Under the pieces are notes generated by a model. That model made no database searches, was not told the origin of the DNA, and saw nothing but the letters and a program-made list of their open reading frames with translations. Made by a program: the position numbers and the translations under genes. A stretch of DNA of 64,000 bases from Phallusia mammillata (lineage: Eukaryota > Chordata > Ascidiacea > Phlebobranchia > Ascidiidae): positions 26,136 through 90,135 of the forward strand of contig QLIY01000308.1 of assembly GCA_003260075.1 (NCBI GenBank), in the 5' to 3' direction. This document shows, piece after piece, positions 38,681 to 52,257 of the stretch. Position 1 is the stretch's first letter. Every line of letters starts with the position of its first letter.

Positions 38681-40480
38681 AATGCATTTATAAACACTAT
38701 TTTATAAACAGGTCGATGCGTACCACGATATGTTTGTTATTTTTATTGTGTGCGAACGATGCTAAACCATTTCACTACGATAAAACAATACAAGGCGCAA
38801 AACACAACAACACGTAAAATGTCGTGCTCGCAGCAACTCTTTGTTTGTGTGATTTTTCTGGCACTTAATCGCACAAAGAGATGCTTGAATCACTTTCAAA
38901 GTACAAAGGCCCGGCGCGTTCGGCCGGCGTTTGCGCACAAAAGGCCCGCGAGAGATGGTCCCATTTATCGGGGTCGGAACCCTACACCCAGGGGTGTCGT
39001 TTCGGCTTTTCGGGGCCCTGTATCGTCAGATAGGAAGGATCAACGAACAAAAGACCATTTAACTAGATGACGGTAACACTTTTTCTGTAGTCCTGTAATG
39101 AATCACCGGTACCTGTCCGATATATTGTGTAGAGTCAAGTTACTATTCGATTGAGACGGTGTTAATAATGGTTAAAAGTGGTTCAAATTGCATTTTCAGG
39201 CTTTGTCGATGTTTTTCGTCGAGTCTGTTTTGTAAATCTAACTGTACATGGAGTATCAGATCTGTTCTCATCAGACGGCGAGAGTCTGATTCTGCTTTTT
39301 TTCTTTTTCTCTCGCTTGCCTGTGGTGCCATGATCACCTGATATTTTAGCAATGACGAAGTTTTATATTTAATAAACTTTGTGCAGAGTGTGTTGCCCCT
39401 GTGCAAACCTGTTACCCAGTTTTAACATGAATGTAATTTTGTGATATTCTTTCCATATTCAATTCATCATCTGCATTAACAATTAAACTCATTCAAAAAA
39501 GAAGTTTGCTCTACCTAAAAGGCACATTATGAAACTCAGTTTGCAAACAATTACTGTTTTCTTACATATAAACCAAACACGTAGCTTCTACTAACGGCTG
39601 CAGTGTTGGTAGGCCACCAAATTGCTGTTAGCGACTTGATTGGTTCGTGGCAAACATTGCAAAGAGTTGTTTATAGTTTTGGACAATGTTATTGTTGAAT
39701 AAGTGTTTCTAAACAAGTTATTCTCAATATGTTTTCTTGAGACAGGGAGCGCTTTGCACATTTTCTCAATAGTTTTTTTTTTGCACACAGCTTTTCACAC
39801 CATTCAGTCAAGTGCTTGCTGTAACTCTGGCGCCCGCAAGGTCATTTAAACGACGATAGGTACTTAATCGTAACTGTATCGGAGCTGTGCGATAGCGAAG
39901 TCATGTGGACAGTCGGTCAATTAATCTAGTGGTCACCGTGGCAGTGGACAAATGACCTTTTATCACAATTAAACCACTTTGCCTTGCAATCCAGCTAATG
40001 TGGAAAAGTGTCAACGCTATGTGGCGCGTAATTCGACTCCATACATCAGCGCCACGAAACAATCCCCAAAGGAAAACTACACCCTAGCCAAGCTGCCCTG
40101 TTAGCCACAACAGACGTTCGGACACTAATTGCTGACCCTTATAGTGCTTTATGCAGTAACCGTTTGTCAGTGATAATTGACAGGGAAATTTTTCTTTAGA
40201 TGCATTTTCACTTTTATCGCGAGATTCGATATCACTGGCACGGGTCGTAACCAAAGCTTTGAGTCATACAACTGTGACGCAGACTCCCCAGATCTGTCAG
40301 CACCCCCAGACAAGATGTGACCCCCTAACCGCCGAACGCGCCCTCCCTAAAACGGTTTTAATCTTACTCGATGACGTTTCACTCTTTGTGTCGAGATCCT
40401 GGAGATATCTGAGCCTCGTTATCTAGTTGTTGCTTGTTGCCGAAGTTTTGGGCTAAAATTAGGTTGTTACAGGCCTTAAA
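38681..40480. other. No secure gene apart from a small minus-strand frame
   Basis: Contains a GC-richer patch at 38.9-39.03 kb without clear motifs and the small frame at 39143-39331 described separately. 39.4-40.48 kb shows nothing I can support. Confidence 0.3.
39143..39331 (-). CDS. Candidate small charged protein or first exon
   Basis: An ATG in fair context (GATCATGG) opens 62 codons to TAG. The peptide is strongly charged and helix-like: ASERKRKKAESDSRRLMRTD near the start and QNRLDEKHRQSLKMQFE later. It has a likely basic nuclear-type signal (ERKRKK). The composition is far from the Phe/Leu-rich chance frames nearby. No homologue recognised. It may be a short gene, one exon of a longer one, or a relic of a mobile element. 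Confidence 0.3.
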   Translation of the reverse strand: MAPQASERKRKKAESDSRRLMRTDLILHVQLDLQNRLDEKHRQSLKMQFEPLLTIINTVSIE

Positions 40481-40720
40481 TAAGCTATTGCTGCCAGGCC
40501 TGATTATAAACAAGTATTGTTCTTCCAGCAGTTTTTTATTATAAATAACCGACGTTTCGACGTCCCATACAAAAGGTCTTCATCAGGATAATGGCATATC
40601 TTAAAAGACAAATTTCTTATAAAGCGGCAAATTGCAACAAACCACACAGAAAAAACAGTAATAACAAGATCGTGCGACTGCAAACTGGCACCAACATAGT
40701 AAAACAACAGGCCTTGTTCT
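40480..40720 (-). mobile_element. Penelope-like repeat with hammerhead-like core
   Basis: Read on the minus strand, CTGATGA (40580-40586) and GAAAC (40554-40558) frame 21 bases that can fold as a 6-pair stem with one mismatch and an 8-base loop. That is the arrangement of a hammerhead ribozyme core. GACGTCGAAACGTCGG is typical of terminal repeats of Penelope-like retroelements, which are known to carry hammerheads. A second copy lies at 48.6 kb and fragments at 22.2 kb and 35.45 kb. No reverse transcriptase is present. The folding was done by eye. Confidence 0.5.
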
Positions 40721-40891
40721 TATGTCTTTTACACTTTCGTTGTTGTATGGTAACACAAAATGCAAACTGTCTTGTAGCTAAAATTGGGCATGTAGGCCTA
40801 CTCCATTAAACAGTTGTGGATTAAAATAACCTATAGAGCTATTTTACACTTCACGGTCGGATATTTTCGAAACAGTGTGTATTGTTTGCAG

Positions 40892-40916
40892 CTAATCATG
40901 TATCGACTTGCTACTT
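40892..40916 (+). CDS. Unidentified gene, possible first exon
   Basis: Acceptor TTGTTTGCAG and donor ACTT|GTGAGT frame 25 bases holding ATG at 40898. The frame from that ATG ends in phase 1, which matches the next exon. Confidence 0.3.
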
Positions 40917-43900
40917 GTGAGTTTTAGAAGGTTTGTGGCAAAATGTCTCGTTCATTTTGTTATTTCTTTTGTAACTTTTTCAGCTGCCATTGCACAACAA
41001 TTGGTTTGTCATCCAAAATTTTATTTAAATACACAAATCCGCTTTAAAGTTTACCCACCAAACTTAGTGCTGCTTTTCTTTCGTAATCTTAGTGCATAAA
41101 ATAAAACGTAGAGGTTTTCCTTTAATTGAAAAAAAAATGTGTTAGCTTTTCCTTTAAAGTTTTCAATCGATTTCCTAAGCGCCCATCAGCCGAAGTGTCC
41201 ATTTCTACCCATTGTCCGTTCACAATGCTGTGGTCACTTTGTAAATGTCGCGACGTCCAGACCTCTGTGTTGGTCATTGTTGAGGTGGTCGCCTAAACCA
41301 ACAGACCTGTCCAGCCAAACGCCGTTTTGGTAATTTAATACCGGCCACTTTTAACAAGGCGTTAAGTCTCACGCCTTTGTGTTTTTGTTGCAGTCGTTTA
41401 GTAATGTAGTTTTGTGGCAAAATCTGTATTAATTGAGCAATTACGTTTCTGGCAATATTTTTGTAATGCAAATTGTACAAAGGGATTTTCAAAATCAACT
41501 TGTAATAAGTTTTTTTACTGTATCTAATGCTCGAACATGATTGTTTCGTTGAACTATATGTTTCTAAAACACTATACACGGATTTGTTCGTTTTTTTGAT
41601 CACACACCCCCACAAAACGTTTAAATTCAATGCGATCTTCAAAACTTTGATTATTTGGTTTCTTTGTAACGCCCAACCCTAGCCTTGAGAAAAAACATAC
41701 ATCATCCAAGATGTTGTAAAGTGGAGTTAAACTGCACAAAGTGGAAATCTTGGCGGCCACAGGGCTTCTAAGCTGCGGTGGGAGGCAGTGAGCTCCCGGG
41801 GCCTTAACATGGGATGTGGGAATGAATAGGCGACAAGCGACACAAGTTAAAACGTTTAGTAACCCGACACATCCTGTCAATATTGGAAGCATACGGCGGG
41901 TCTCGCCTTCTCATTTCGCCGTAGTTAACTTGCCAGTTTTCCAATCTTTGCTGTTAGGAGAAAAAGGCCACAAATTGACAAGAAAGAAGTTGGTTGCCTG
42001 TATGTTACCTTGCTTCTTGACAAAATTTATTGCTGTTTGAAATCTAATGTGACTTGTTGAATCAATTTTTCTGCTGTTTTTTTCCTCCTTGTTTATATAT
42101 TTCACCAAATAGAGTCCAGCTGTATAGTTCAGTTCCCTCAACCGGTAAAATTGTGACAATCATTTTTCTTAACCTTAGTATTACACATATTCCACACTTT
42201 TAGTACATTGCACACTTTTTAGTGCAATCTTGGTCTGGTACAAACTATCAAAAAACCTCAAAGTTGTGACAACTATAGAAAGCAACAAAAACTATACTTT
42301 TGTTTGTGGAAGTAAACGGTATTTTTAGTTTTTGCCCATCCTTCCAAGAATTTAAAGAAACTAGGTTTCAAACTTTAAACTTGCAAACAAATGGGGGGGG
42401 GGGGTAGTGCAATCTTGGTCTGGTACAAACTATCAAAAAACCTCAAAATTGTGACAACTATAGAAAGCAACAAAAACTATACTTTTGTTTGTGGTTGTTT
42501 CAAGTAAACGGTATTTTTAGTTTTTGCCCATCCTTCGAAGAATTTAAAGAAACTAGGTTTCAAACTTTAAACTTGCAAACAAATGGTCCAAAGAGTTGTG
42601 AAATTGTAAAAAGAACCGTTAAAAAAATTGTGAAACATCACAGTTGGTTCTTGTACGTGTGTATTACAACCTATCACGATTAATCCATGCTATACATATA
42701 TAGATACTTATTAAACTATCATGATTATTTCATATTTCAAGCACAACCACGTTTTCACAAACTATCACGGTTCTTTCATGTACATTTATGTTTTCACAAA
42801 TAAACACAGTTCATTCATGTAGGGGAAAGTCGTGTAATTTGGACCACCTAAGTTTAAACCTTCATAAAAGGGGGGGGGGTAAACTATCACGGTTCTTTCA
42901 TTTACATTTATGTTTTCACAAATAAACACAGTTCATTCATGTACGTCCAAATGTTCACAAATTATTACGATTCATTCAGGTGCATCCATATTTTCACAAA
43001 GTATCATGCTTGATTCATGTACATATGAATTTTCACAAACTGTATCATGATTTGTGAACATTACAGTACCGGTAGCTCATGAATCATATTCCATTACTTC
43101 CCAAACCCCAGTTTCCACGCAAATTATTTCCACAATTCTTATGCTGTATGTAAATAACTGCCAGTTCATTAATTGATTAGGGCAAATCGACAAAAGAGAA
43201 GCGACTTAAAGAGGAAGGGAAGAAAAGGAAATATTTCTGACACAAATTTCCTTTCAATAATGTATAGTTTTTTTTAATTTTATATGGCTGAGGCAAAACT
43301 GAAAGCTATTGTTTTGAATCCTATAGCCCGTTTTTATAGTAGATAGTAAGCTTAGGAACACTATACACGGACTTGAAAAGTAGTTTAATCATAAACATTA
43401 CTGCCAAGGTAGTGGTGTATATAGAAGCTTAGATTTCCATATTAGATTTGCGAAATGCTTAACAAGCGCGTTATAAAGTGTTGTTGAAAAGACCTACCAC
43501 ATGCACAGTGTTTTGCCATCCATATTCTGTGGGCCGAGTATGTTTGTATCCTTAACCAGAATGTCGCTCAAGCATCTTTGCGAAGCCATGTTTATTGTGA
43601 TGTCGTGAGTTCTAACCCCACAACATAATGTAGAAAATTTTGCAAGAGGAAACACGTTTAGACACACACATAGTTACATGCATGGAAACGATAACTATTA
43701 ATACTGTACATTTTAACTTAAATAATACACAGTACAATTGTGCTGCATAAAACCTGGGACACTCTATGATGTAAAAAAACATGTATGGGGCTACAGACAT
43801 TCACCGACTTTTTCGAGCATGATACCATTTCATTTTTCACGACAAAACATGTTAATTTAGAGGTTCATTGAAATTCCAATGGGGGCAAATCTTGTCCTTA

Positions 43901-45590
43901 CGTACCGGTACCCACGAATCCAGCTGTTATCAGTTGTCAAACATGTTGGCCTAATGCATACCTCCATAAACTTTCCCTGAAAGTTTTGAATCTTTGGCGA
44001 TGTTTAAACAACACTTTATATTAGTGAATAATGGTAGGAAAACACATAGGTGAAACATAATTAAAAAAAAAACGTTTTTCGAAAGGGTCCTTATCCAAGC
44101 CTTTGGGTGACAAAAACGATCACATTTTAGGATAAAATTTTTTCAAGTCGGAGCAGTTTGTAAGCTCTTGCATTGGCGGTGTATTCCAACAGCTACCGTG
44201 TGAGAATAACACTGCATGCGGATATCAATGGCTGGAAGCCCTGGGTCATGTTCTTTCCGAATTGCGACTCGACTTCGTGTTTCGTGGTCTTCAGCCGGGA
44301 TTAATCACTATTGTATCGATAACGACGCATGGCTCCGCTGCTGGGCTGTGTGTGTTACGAAGTGATGTGACTGTACTTTTAAGTTAAAGATAGCCTGAGG
44401 ATTAAATAATGGGTCGGGCAAGCTTAAAAAGCCCCAAATGAATAGTGATTTTTGACTTGAAAACACCAAATTGCCTAAAAATGTAAAATAACGTGGTAAA
44501 AAATACACCAATAAGGGGAAACATGCCTTGTTTCCCTTTAGAGTTTGGGGTTATGCAACGAAAACAATGAAACGTTTAATCGATGGTGTTGGTTGTTTTA
44601 TATTTAAAATCTCCCTAATTGTGAAGAGTCAAACGCAAGAGCAAAAAAGCGATTCACTTAAAATAGCTCGTCTGGTGGTATCATTTCGACGTTGTCATTG
44701 GATACGAACTATACTATACCGCTTGATTGGCTAAAAAGTAATCCCCGATCTAAATTTAGACCACTGTTAGGAAACTTGTAGTCTGAACGGTTTTAAGTTT
44801 CTTTTTCATATTGCTATTGGGTTGTGTTCTTGCCTTTGTATCTTTGACGTGGGCGTTCCATAAGCGGCCGTTGGTTATTTTGGGAGCATGGAATCCCGCC
44901 ATATTGGCAGTGTAACCTTACTGAAGGGTATTATATTGCTCGCCCACTGTTTTTTACTACGGTTATTTGACCTTACCCTGAACGACGGATTTAGGTTAAT
45001 GTTATAGGACGTTAGTTTGCATTTAGTGCGCCTATAGCTAATGGTTGCCTTTTTTATCACCCTGTTATAATTATAAGTGACAGGAATAAATATAGTTTGC
45101 TGCTTTAACATTATTGACTTTTTCGACTTGTTTTGCAATACTCTTAAAATTCCAAAAAAGTAGATTTCCTCCCCTGAAGTTTAAAATTCCCTATTTCGGG
45201 AGGAATTTCTCCTTCCATGATGAAAAAAACATAGATCTAAACCTAAAGAATGGTGTGCGCTTTCTTAAGCTTTTGGAGGTGGTTTTTGTTTTTGAAAAGC
45301 AGGTTTTAATAGTAAGAAAAAAATCTGGTTGTAGATGTGTATGAAACTATGAATAACTGGTGCGACCTGTGCACCACTTTTTCTCCAAAGCTGACAGACG
45401 ATAAAGTTCACTACGTTATACAAGGACAGTCGGCTTCAAAAGGCTTTCCAAGCCCAGACGCGTCGCTTTTCGGTGAGTTTAAAAGTCAAACCGATCATCT
45501 CTCCAATTTCACCACTGCAAATATTTCCTGTTTTGTCCGTTACTAGTGGAAGCGACATCCTACAAACTAGAAGGGGCATGCAAAGAGTGA
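40892..45590 (+). CDS. Unidentified multi-exon gene (gene-level span)
   Basis: Seven plus-strand segments join with consistent splice phase except for a gap at 41.24-43.51 kb, where at least one exon is missing. They are 40892-40916, 40984-41082, 41180-41240, then 43509-43604, 44148-44286, 45335-45472 and 45547-45590. I do not recognise the family. The 3' half is Cys-rich (SSCIGGVFQQLPCENNTACG; NNWCDLC). It has no obvious transmembrane segment, and ends LEGACKE before TGA. A possible start is the ATG at 40898, but upstream exons cannot be excluded. The donor of the fifth segment is the weakest boundary. The gap is occupied by two poly-G duplications, so assembly error may hide the missing exon. 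It is possible that the two halves belong to different genes. Confidence 0.5.
40984..41082 (+). CDS. Unidentified gene, exon
   Basis: A very strong pyrimidine-tract acceptor (TTTGTAACTTTTTCAG) leads, after two bases, into an open frame with AIAQQLVCHPKFYLNTQ and KVYPPNLVLLFF. The donor TTTC|GTAATC ends it in phase 1. Read through, the frame would stop 17 bases later. Confidence 0.45.
41180..41240 (+). CDS. Unidentified gene, exon
   Basis: Acceptor TTTCCTAAG, two bases in phase with the previous exon, then PISRSVHFYPLSVHNAVVT to donor TT|GTAAAT in phase 2. The next exon was not found. Confidence 0.35.
42220..42586. repeat. Block of about 175 bases duplicated either side of poly-G
   Basis: Copy A 42220-42392 and copy B 42405-42586 both run from TAGTGCAATCTTGGTCTGG to ACTTGCAAACAAATG. 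Copy B has an extra GGTTGTTTC segment and single-base changes. G12 at 42393-42404 lies between. Confidence 0.9.
42760..42945. repeat. Short duplication either side of poly-G
   Basis: AACTATCACGGTTCTTTCAT and the following bases to CAGTTCATTCATGTA occur near 42762-42822 and again near 42881-42942. G10 at 42870-42879 stands before the second copy. About 48 bases present only after the first copy precede the G tract. Confidence 0.8.
43509..43604 (+). CDS. Unidentified gene, exon
   Basis: Acceptor CATGCACAG and donor GATGTC|GTGAGT enclose exactly 32 codons in phase 0, including AIHILWAEYVCILNQNVAQ. Balanced composition and two good splice sites make this a convincing exon. Confidence 0.5.
44148..44286 (+). 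CDS. Unidentified gene, Cys-rich exon
   Basis: After a T-rich acceptor (TTTTTTCAAG) the frame opens SEQFVSSCIGGVFQQLPCEN and continues through CGYQWLEALGHVLSELRLDF. It stays open for over 70 codons. The donor CGTG|GTCTTC is weak but is one of only two phase-1 choices needed to match the next exon. Confidence 0.5.
45335..45472 (+). CDS. Unidentified gene, penultimate exon
   Basis: Acceptor TGGTTGTAG, two bases, then 45 codons including VYETMNNWCDLCTTFSPKL and HYVIQGQSASKGFPSPDASL. It ends at a good donor TTCG|GTGAGT in phase 1. Confidence 0.55.
45547..45590 (+). CDS. Unidentified gene, last exon
   Basis: Acceptor CCGTTACTAG, then VEATSYKLEGACKE and TGA. The phase matches the previous donor. 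A C/T-rich 3' region follows. Confidence 0.5.
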
Positions 45591-47679
<2,089 letters not shown>

Positions 47680-47933
47680 TAGTGATTCCCAACCGGGAAG
47701 GAATTCTTCCCGAATTTTCAGGGATGGAATTTACTTTGATTTGTATTTGTGGTTTGTAAATAGACACTTCAGCTCTAGGAATACAACCAATGCAGTTGAC
47801 AAAGCCCAAATTTTAAATTATCTTTGTATGGTTTAGCTTGTACTATGCGGTCTATTGGAAAGGAATGAAAAAGATTTGCATAGTTAAGTGTTTTGAATTG
47901 TATAGAATCGTTGATAAAGGTTGGGAGCCACTG
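47680..47933. mobile_element. hAT-type MITE, 254 bases
   Basis: The ends TAGTGATTCCCAACC and GGTTGGGAGCCACTG are near-perfect inverted repeats of the hAT type. Flanking 8-mers GCCAAAAA and TCCAAAAA match at 7 of 8 positions, as expected of an aged target-site duplication. The interior words GGAATTCTTCCC match the element at 51.9 kb. No coding capacity. Confidence 0.8.
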
Positions 47934-48589
47934 TCCAAAAACATCATCACAAGGGCAAAAATTTCAGTCAGCATCCACTCCATTTGTGTAAATATAAACG
48001 AAGCGACTACAAACTATGGACAACCATACACAACCACTCGTCTGGTAACACAATACCTAATGTTAAATCCATTAAGCCGAGTGCTATTTGAACAGGACGA
48101 GGCCACTTTTATCGCCTCTCGAGTCAAGAGGAAGAAATATTTTAAGGGTCAGAATGCAAATATCCGATTCTTTGTTCCAAACCGGTTGTCCGCACCCCTA
48201 CAGGTGTTGAACCAACGTGCATGGAAGACAGTTGAACAAGTTTACTTTGCTAAGGCGTCTATTTGCTAAGGGTAATGGCTGAGCTTGGAATGCCCAGTGA
48301 GTTATGAAAGCAGGTGGGCGCCCCAAAGGTCAAAACAAATCCTCGAACCTTTCTGGAAGAAATTGTCCAGCTGCTAAGGATGTTATTGATTTAGAGGAGG
48401 AGGGTTACATTTGACTTCAATTCGGTGTGGGATTGTTCGTGAAGTAAAACTGATTTCTCACAAGAATCTTAAAAATCCTTTGTCTTTACTTTGCGTCCCT
48501 TTTTTATCTTTCACAAATACCATTCCCCCGATCACTTTTCTGTTCCATAACTTTTTACATATCCCAGGTTCCTTTATTAATACGTTAGT

Positions 48590-48785
48590 ATATTCACAAA
48601 CGAGTTTTGCTCATAAACAACCTATACGTTTCGGCGTCCCATGTGTGACGTCTTCATCGGGATAATGACATATCTTCAAACACAAACCTATTACAAAAGC
48701 AAAATACGCATCGGTAACACACAATAAACAGCAAAAACAAGCTTGTGTGGCTACAAACCGGCACCAACTGAGTGACAAAACTTTA
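48590..48785 (-). mobile_element. Second Penelope-like repeat copy
   Basis: On the minus strand CCGATGA and CGAAACG bracket a stem-loop comparable to that at 40.5 kb. The sequence 5' of it on that strand, near 48700-48785 (CGGCACCAACTGAGTGACAAAA on plus, in part), aligns with 40680-40710. Together they show two diverged copies of one family. Confidence 0.5.
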
Positions 48786-51700
48786 GTTCAATGGTGTAAC
48801 AGGGGGACCAATAAATTATAATTTGTTGTAGGTATATTCGTTTATAGAGCTCAACGTCGAATCGAGCTTTCTGGTCGAAGTCAAGTTCAAAGTTTTCAGT
48901 TTTAAACAAACTTAGGTATTATTTAAGCCCGTGTTCCAATTTTATCATATCAGCGGTGCACGAATAGGTGTATTTTGAATTGTTGCGTACTACACTTTGC
49001 CAATCGACTTAAGACTTGTCTACGGAATTGGGCTCGTTCGGTAAACTTAACTTTATGACCCATTTACTTTTCTGCTCCTGAAAATGACACACCTTGCAAG
49101 TTCATACAACACTAACCAAGTATTTATCTCATGATTATCCAAGGGTGGTCTCTTTAAAGTGCTTCATGACCCAATTTTGGTGTGTCACTCATAAACGCAT
49201 TGGTTAAAGTTAATGTCAAGTTCTGGATCTCTTACCAGGCTTCCAATTGCGTGGGTTTAGTATTCACGTTTATAGCTCAGATCCCTATCGCGGCATTGTG
49301 TATACTTTTAACGGAAAGATAGGCATCTTTTTTGTTCGCCTTTCAGCAGAAATTGTCTCATATGTCGACTTTTTGGGTCGCTTCGTTTTCTCGCTCTATG
49401 CCTTTGAAACATTTTAATCTTGTTGTCGCCCAATAACTACGCGTCAATCTTTCAGCCGGCCCGAGAAATTTGAGCCGGATTGCTTGGCCGATTTCGAAAT
49501 TGCCTGGGAAACGACAGCCCATACACCGCCATGGGAGAAATGTGCAACAAGTTAGACGGAAAAAGTTACAAGTTGTAAAACTACAGTGGTTTAACCGAAT
49601 TAAGAAATTGCCTTGTTAAAGTTATGGCTATTTATAAGTGATCAAAAAATTTAAAAAAATCTATAATGCAATCAAAACATTAAATTTGAATCAAAATTGC
49701 ACAGCTTTAGCCAATTTGGTACAAAAAGGCTGAACTCATTATAATGTGAATTCAGGTGAATACGAAGTTTTGGAAAACAGTTTTGACAATGCTGTAACGC
49801 CTTAACCAGTAGGCCGCCTCTTGCTTGCAATGGCGCAACACTTGTCGTCTATGGTGACACAGCACTTCATTGCCCGGCGCACCACTTAATCAGCATTTTT
49901 TTAACGCCCGGCGGCCCTGAAACTACTGTTTTACCGGTTGCCAATCTTACTGGCCTCAAGACCTGGCAATCCATCACGGCCTTGACATATGGGTGACTCG
50001 TTCCCATGGTCAACGCTTTGGTCACTTTTGGAAGTCCAGCGGCCTTGGAATCTGCCTGGAGATTACAGTGAGTTAGCATGACACTCGTTAATTTGCCCTG
50101 GCGATTGATGTACGCAAACTTCCCCGCGGTTTACGTTTATACAATGTTTTTACCACATCACTCGATTAGCGCGACTTTGGTAAAGCTAAACCAAGTACCT
50201 ATGTTCGGACAAGCGATTAGCCTTTCGTCTTTTAAGCTTTGTGGTGAGTAAACCTGGTTTCAACCTGATTCACCTTTTCGTAATTGCAACCTGTCGTGTG
50301 AAATTGCGGAGATTTAATTACTTGAGCGAATTGAATTTCGCAATCGTTCACGGCTACGTATTGTATTTAGCATTTTAAACGCATTGTTTTCTATAGATGC
50401 GTGATAGTTTACCCCCAAAAGCAATAAAACATTTAATACTAAATTTATATCATGTTACAAGACTTAATTTTCCGGGTGTGAAAAGTTTATTTTTTATAAT
50501 GGTATTGGTTTGAACTGCTTAACCGGTCGGTTTTTAGTTCGTTTTGATGTATGGGTAAATGTTGCACATTTGTAAATGCGCAAATTGAGAGAACGTGACC
50601 CCCAAAAATCAAAAAAGGACTTAGTTTGTAAATTCCAGCAAGTAATTTCTTTAGAACCAACGGCCTATAAAACAGAGTACAAACTTTTTCTACACACGAA
50701 AAAGCTTTTGAAAACTAGGTCTGCAAACAACACCGGTAGAATCAGATGTATAAGACTAAAGCATTGCTTAAGGAAGACCTAAAACTAGCAGAAGTCAATC
50801 CATTACCGTATCTCGTACTGCTCCAGTAATCACCGCCATAACACGAGATTGTCATCACCTTTTCCGGCTGTCCCACTTTCCCGTCAAAAACCAACACCCG
50901 TGCTTTTACTCTTTACCCTTCTTGGAGTCGCGCCAATGTCATTTGTCTTACCAATAAGGGTGACTGTATTTTTGCAGCAATATTTTACCCAGTTTTGCGG
51001 GTGTGTGTGTTTCTGCAGGGGTGACAGACTACCGATCATTAGTTTCCGGTTTGTTTTTATCCCAAAAGGGGATAGTCGAAGCAGCTGCCCTTTTTACCCA
51101 TCTCACGTGTCTGTCAAACCCCAGACTGACCTCTTAACGAAATGTTATTGTGGTGCAAGTTTAAAGAGTTTAAAAGCCTGACCCCTTTGCATGACAGCGC
51201 GCTAATGTAATCGAATTTACGGCTAAAAAAGTCTGTAAAAGTTTACGTAGCTGCTTGAGGTCGTTAAATGTTGTCTCTGGTTTGTTTATTTACGACTTAC
51301 ATGTGAAATTTAAGCTGCGCAACCGCACACCAAGAAATGACCTCAGCTTTTGTATTTTCACAACATTTGGTAAGTTTAAGTGCAAGTTCGTTTTGACAGA
51401 AATGCCCCCACATGGAACCTGGGTACATGACCCATCTGTGTGCCAACAAACTAGTTTGTGGCCCTGAAACGGAACCAGCTGGTCACGAAAAGCTTACAGC
51501 ACGCTGGGACTTAATCTTGCGCCCATTCGTCGTGTGGCAGATGGGCCAACGACGATGTGTTGACAATAAACAACTGTAATGTGTTGCCAACAGAAATCGT
51601 CTTGTCACGAATGACCGCTTAGGCGAGTGGCTTGGCAGGTACATCTTAAAATTGGGCATTAAATCTTGAGAGCATCACGCTTTGGCCACTACTAAATGTC

Positions 51701-51940
51701 ACTGGAGTAATTTGTAAATGAATAAACGTCAAAGTTCAAAAACGTTTCTGTACGTGGAATACGATCAGACAGATGATCACTGTGCACAAGACATTTGAAT
51801 AGCGAATGCCAAATAAGAGTTAACCTTAGCATGTATTGTATTTTGTTACATGCAAATGTATTGTTGGTCACCATGTCTGACCATGTTCTCTGTAAATATT
51901 CATTTTTTTCTCGGTAAATATCCATTCTGTTCCACTATGC
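48786..51940. other. No secure gene
   Basis: A plus-strand frame with no start codon at 49214-49417 (68 codons) has coding-like composition (for example SSDPYRGIVYTFNGK) but no matched splice sites. A frame at 50849-51181 and one at 51255-51467 are also open. I cannot support any of them as genes. Confidence 0.25.
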
Positions 51941-52257
51941 CAGTGGTTCCCAACCTTTTTTGTTACATTCCGTCCTTCGCCCATTTTCGAACTATTCACT
52001 CCTCCCCATAAGAAGAAAAACAAACATAACATTAAAAATTAAAGCATTTTGAAATAGACCTTATAATTAGGGATGTCCATTCAGAATCCTTTACCAAATG
52101 TGAACCGGGTCCAAATTATAATAATACATAATAATGTAAAAACAAAAAATTCTGTAACATTTTCAATGTAATTTTTTTGTAGGTTTTATGAAATTCCTCC
52201 CCTGAACTCATAAAATTCCTCCCAAGGGAGGAATTCCTCCCCGGTTGGGAACCATTG
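51941..52257. mobile_element. hAT-type MITE with perfect target-site duplication, 317 bases
   Basis: The left end CAGTGGTTCCCAACC and right end GGTTGGGAACCATTG are inverted repeats matching at 14 of 15 positions. The element is flanked by the identical 8-mers CACTATGC at 51933-51940 and 52258-52265, the hAT signature. There is no transposase frame. It shares AATTCCTCCC words with the element at 47.7 kb and a fragment near 45.15-45.21 kb. Confidence 0.95.

Noticed and set aside
47838-48269. 143-codon plus-strand frame
   Set aside because: Its first part is the right half of a hAT MITE; the remainder has no recognisable domain or linked exon.
49214-49417. 68-codon start-less frame with coding-like composition
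   Set aside because: No splice pair fits both ends and two other frames in the region are also open.
51255-51467. Two exons around a good GTAAGT donor
   Set aside because: The implied intron is only 30 bases and the frame runs through it, so splicing is not needed.
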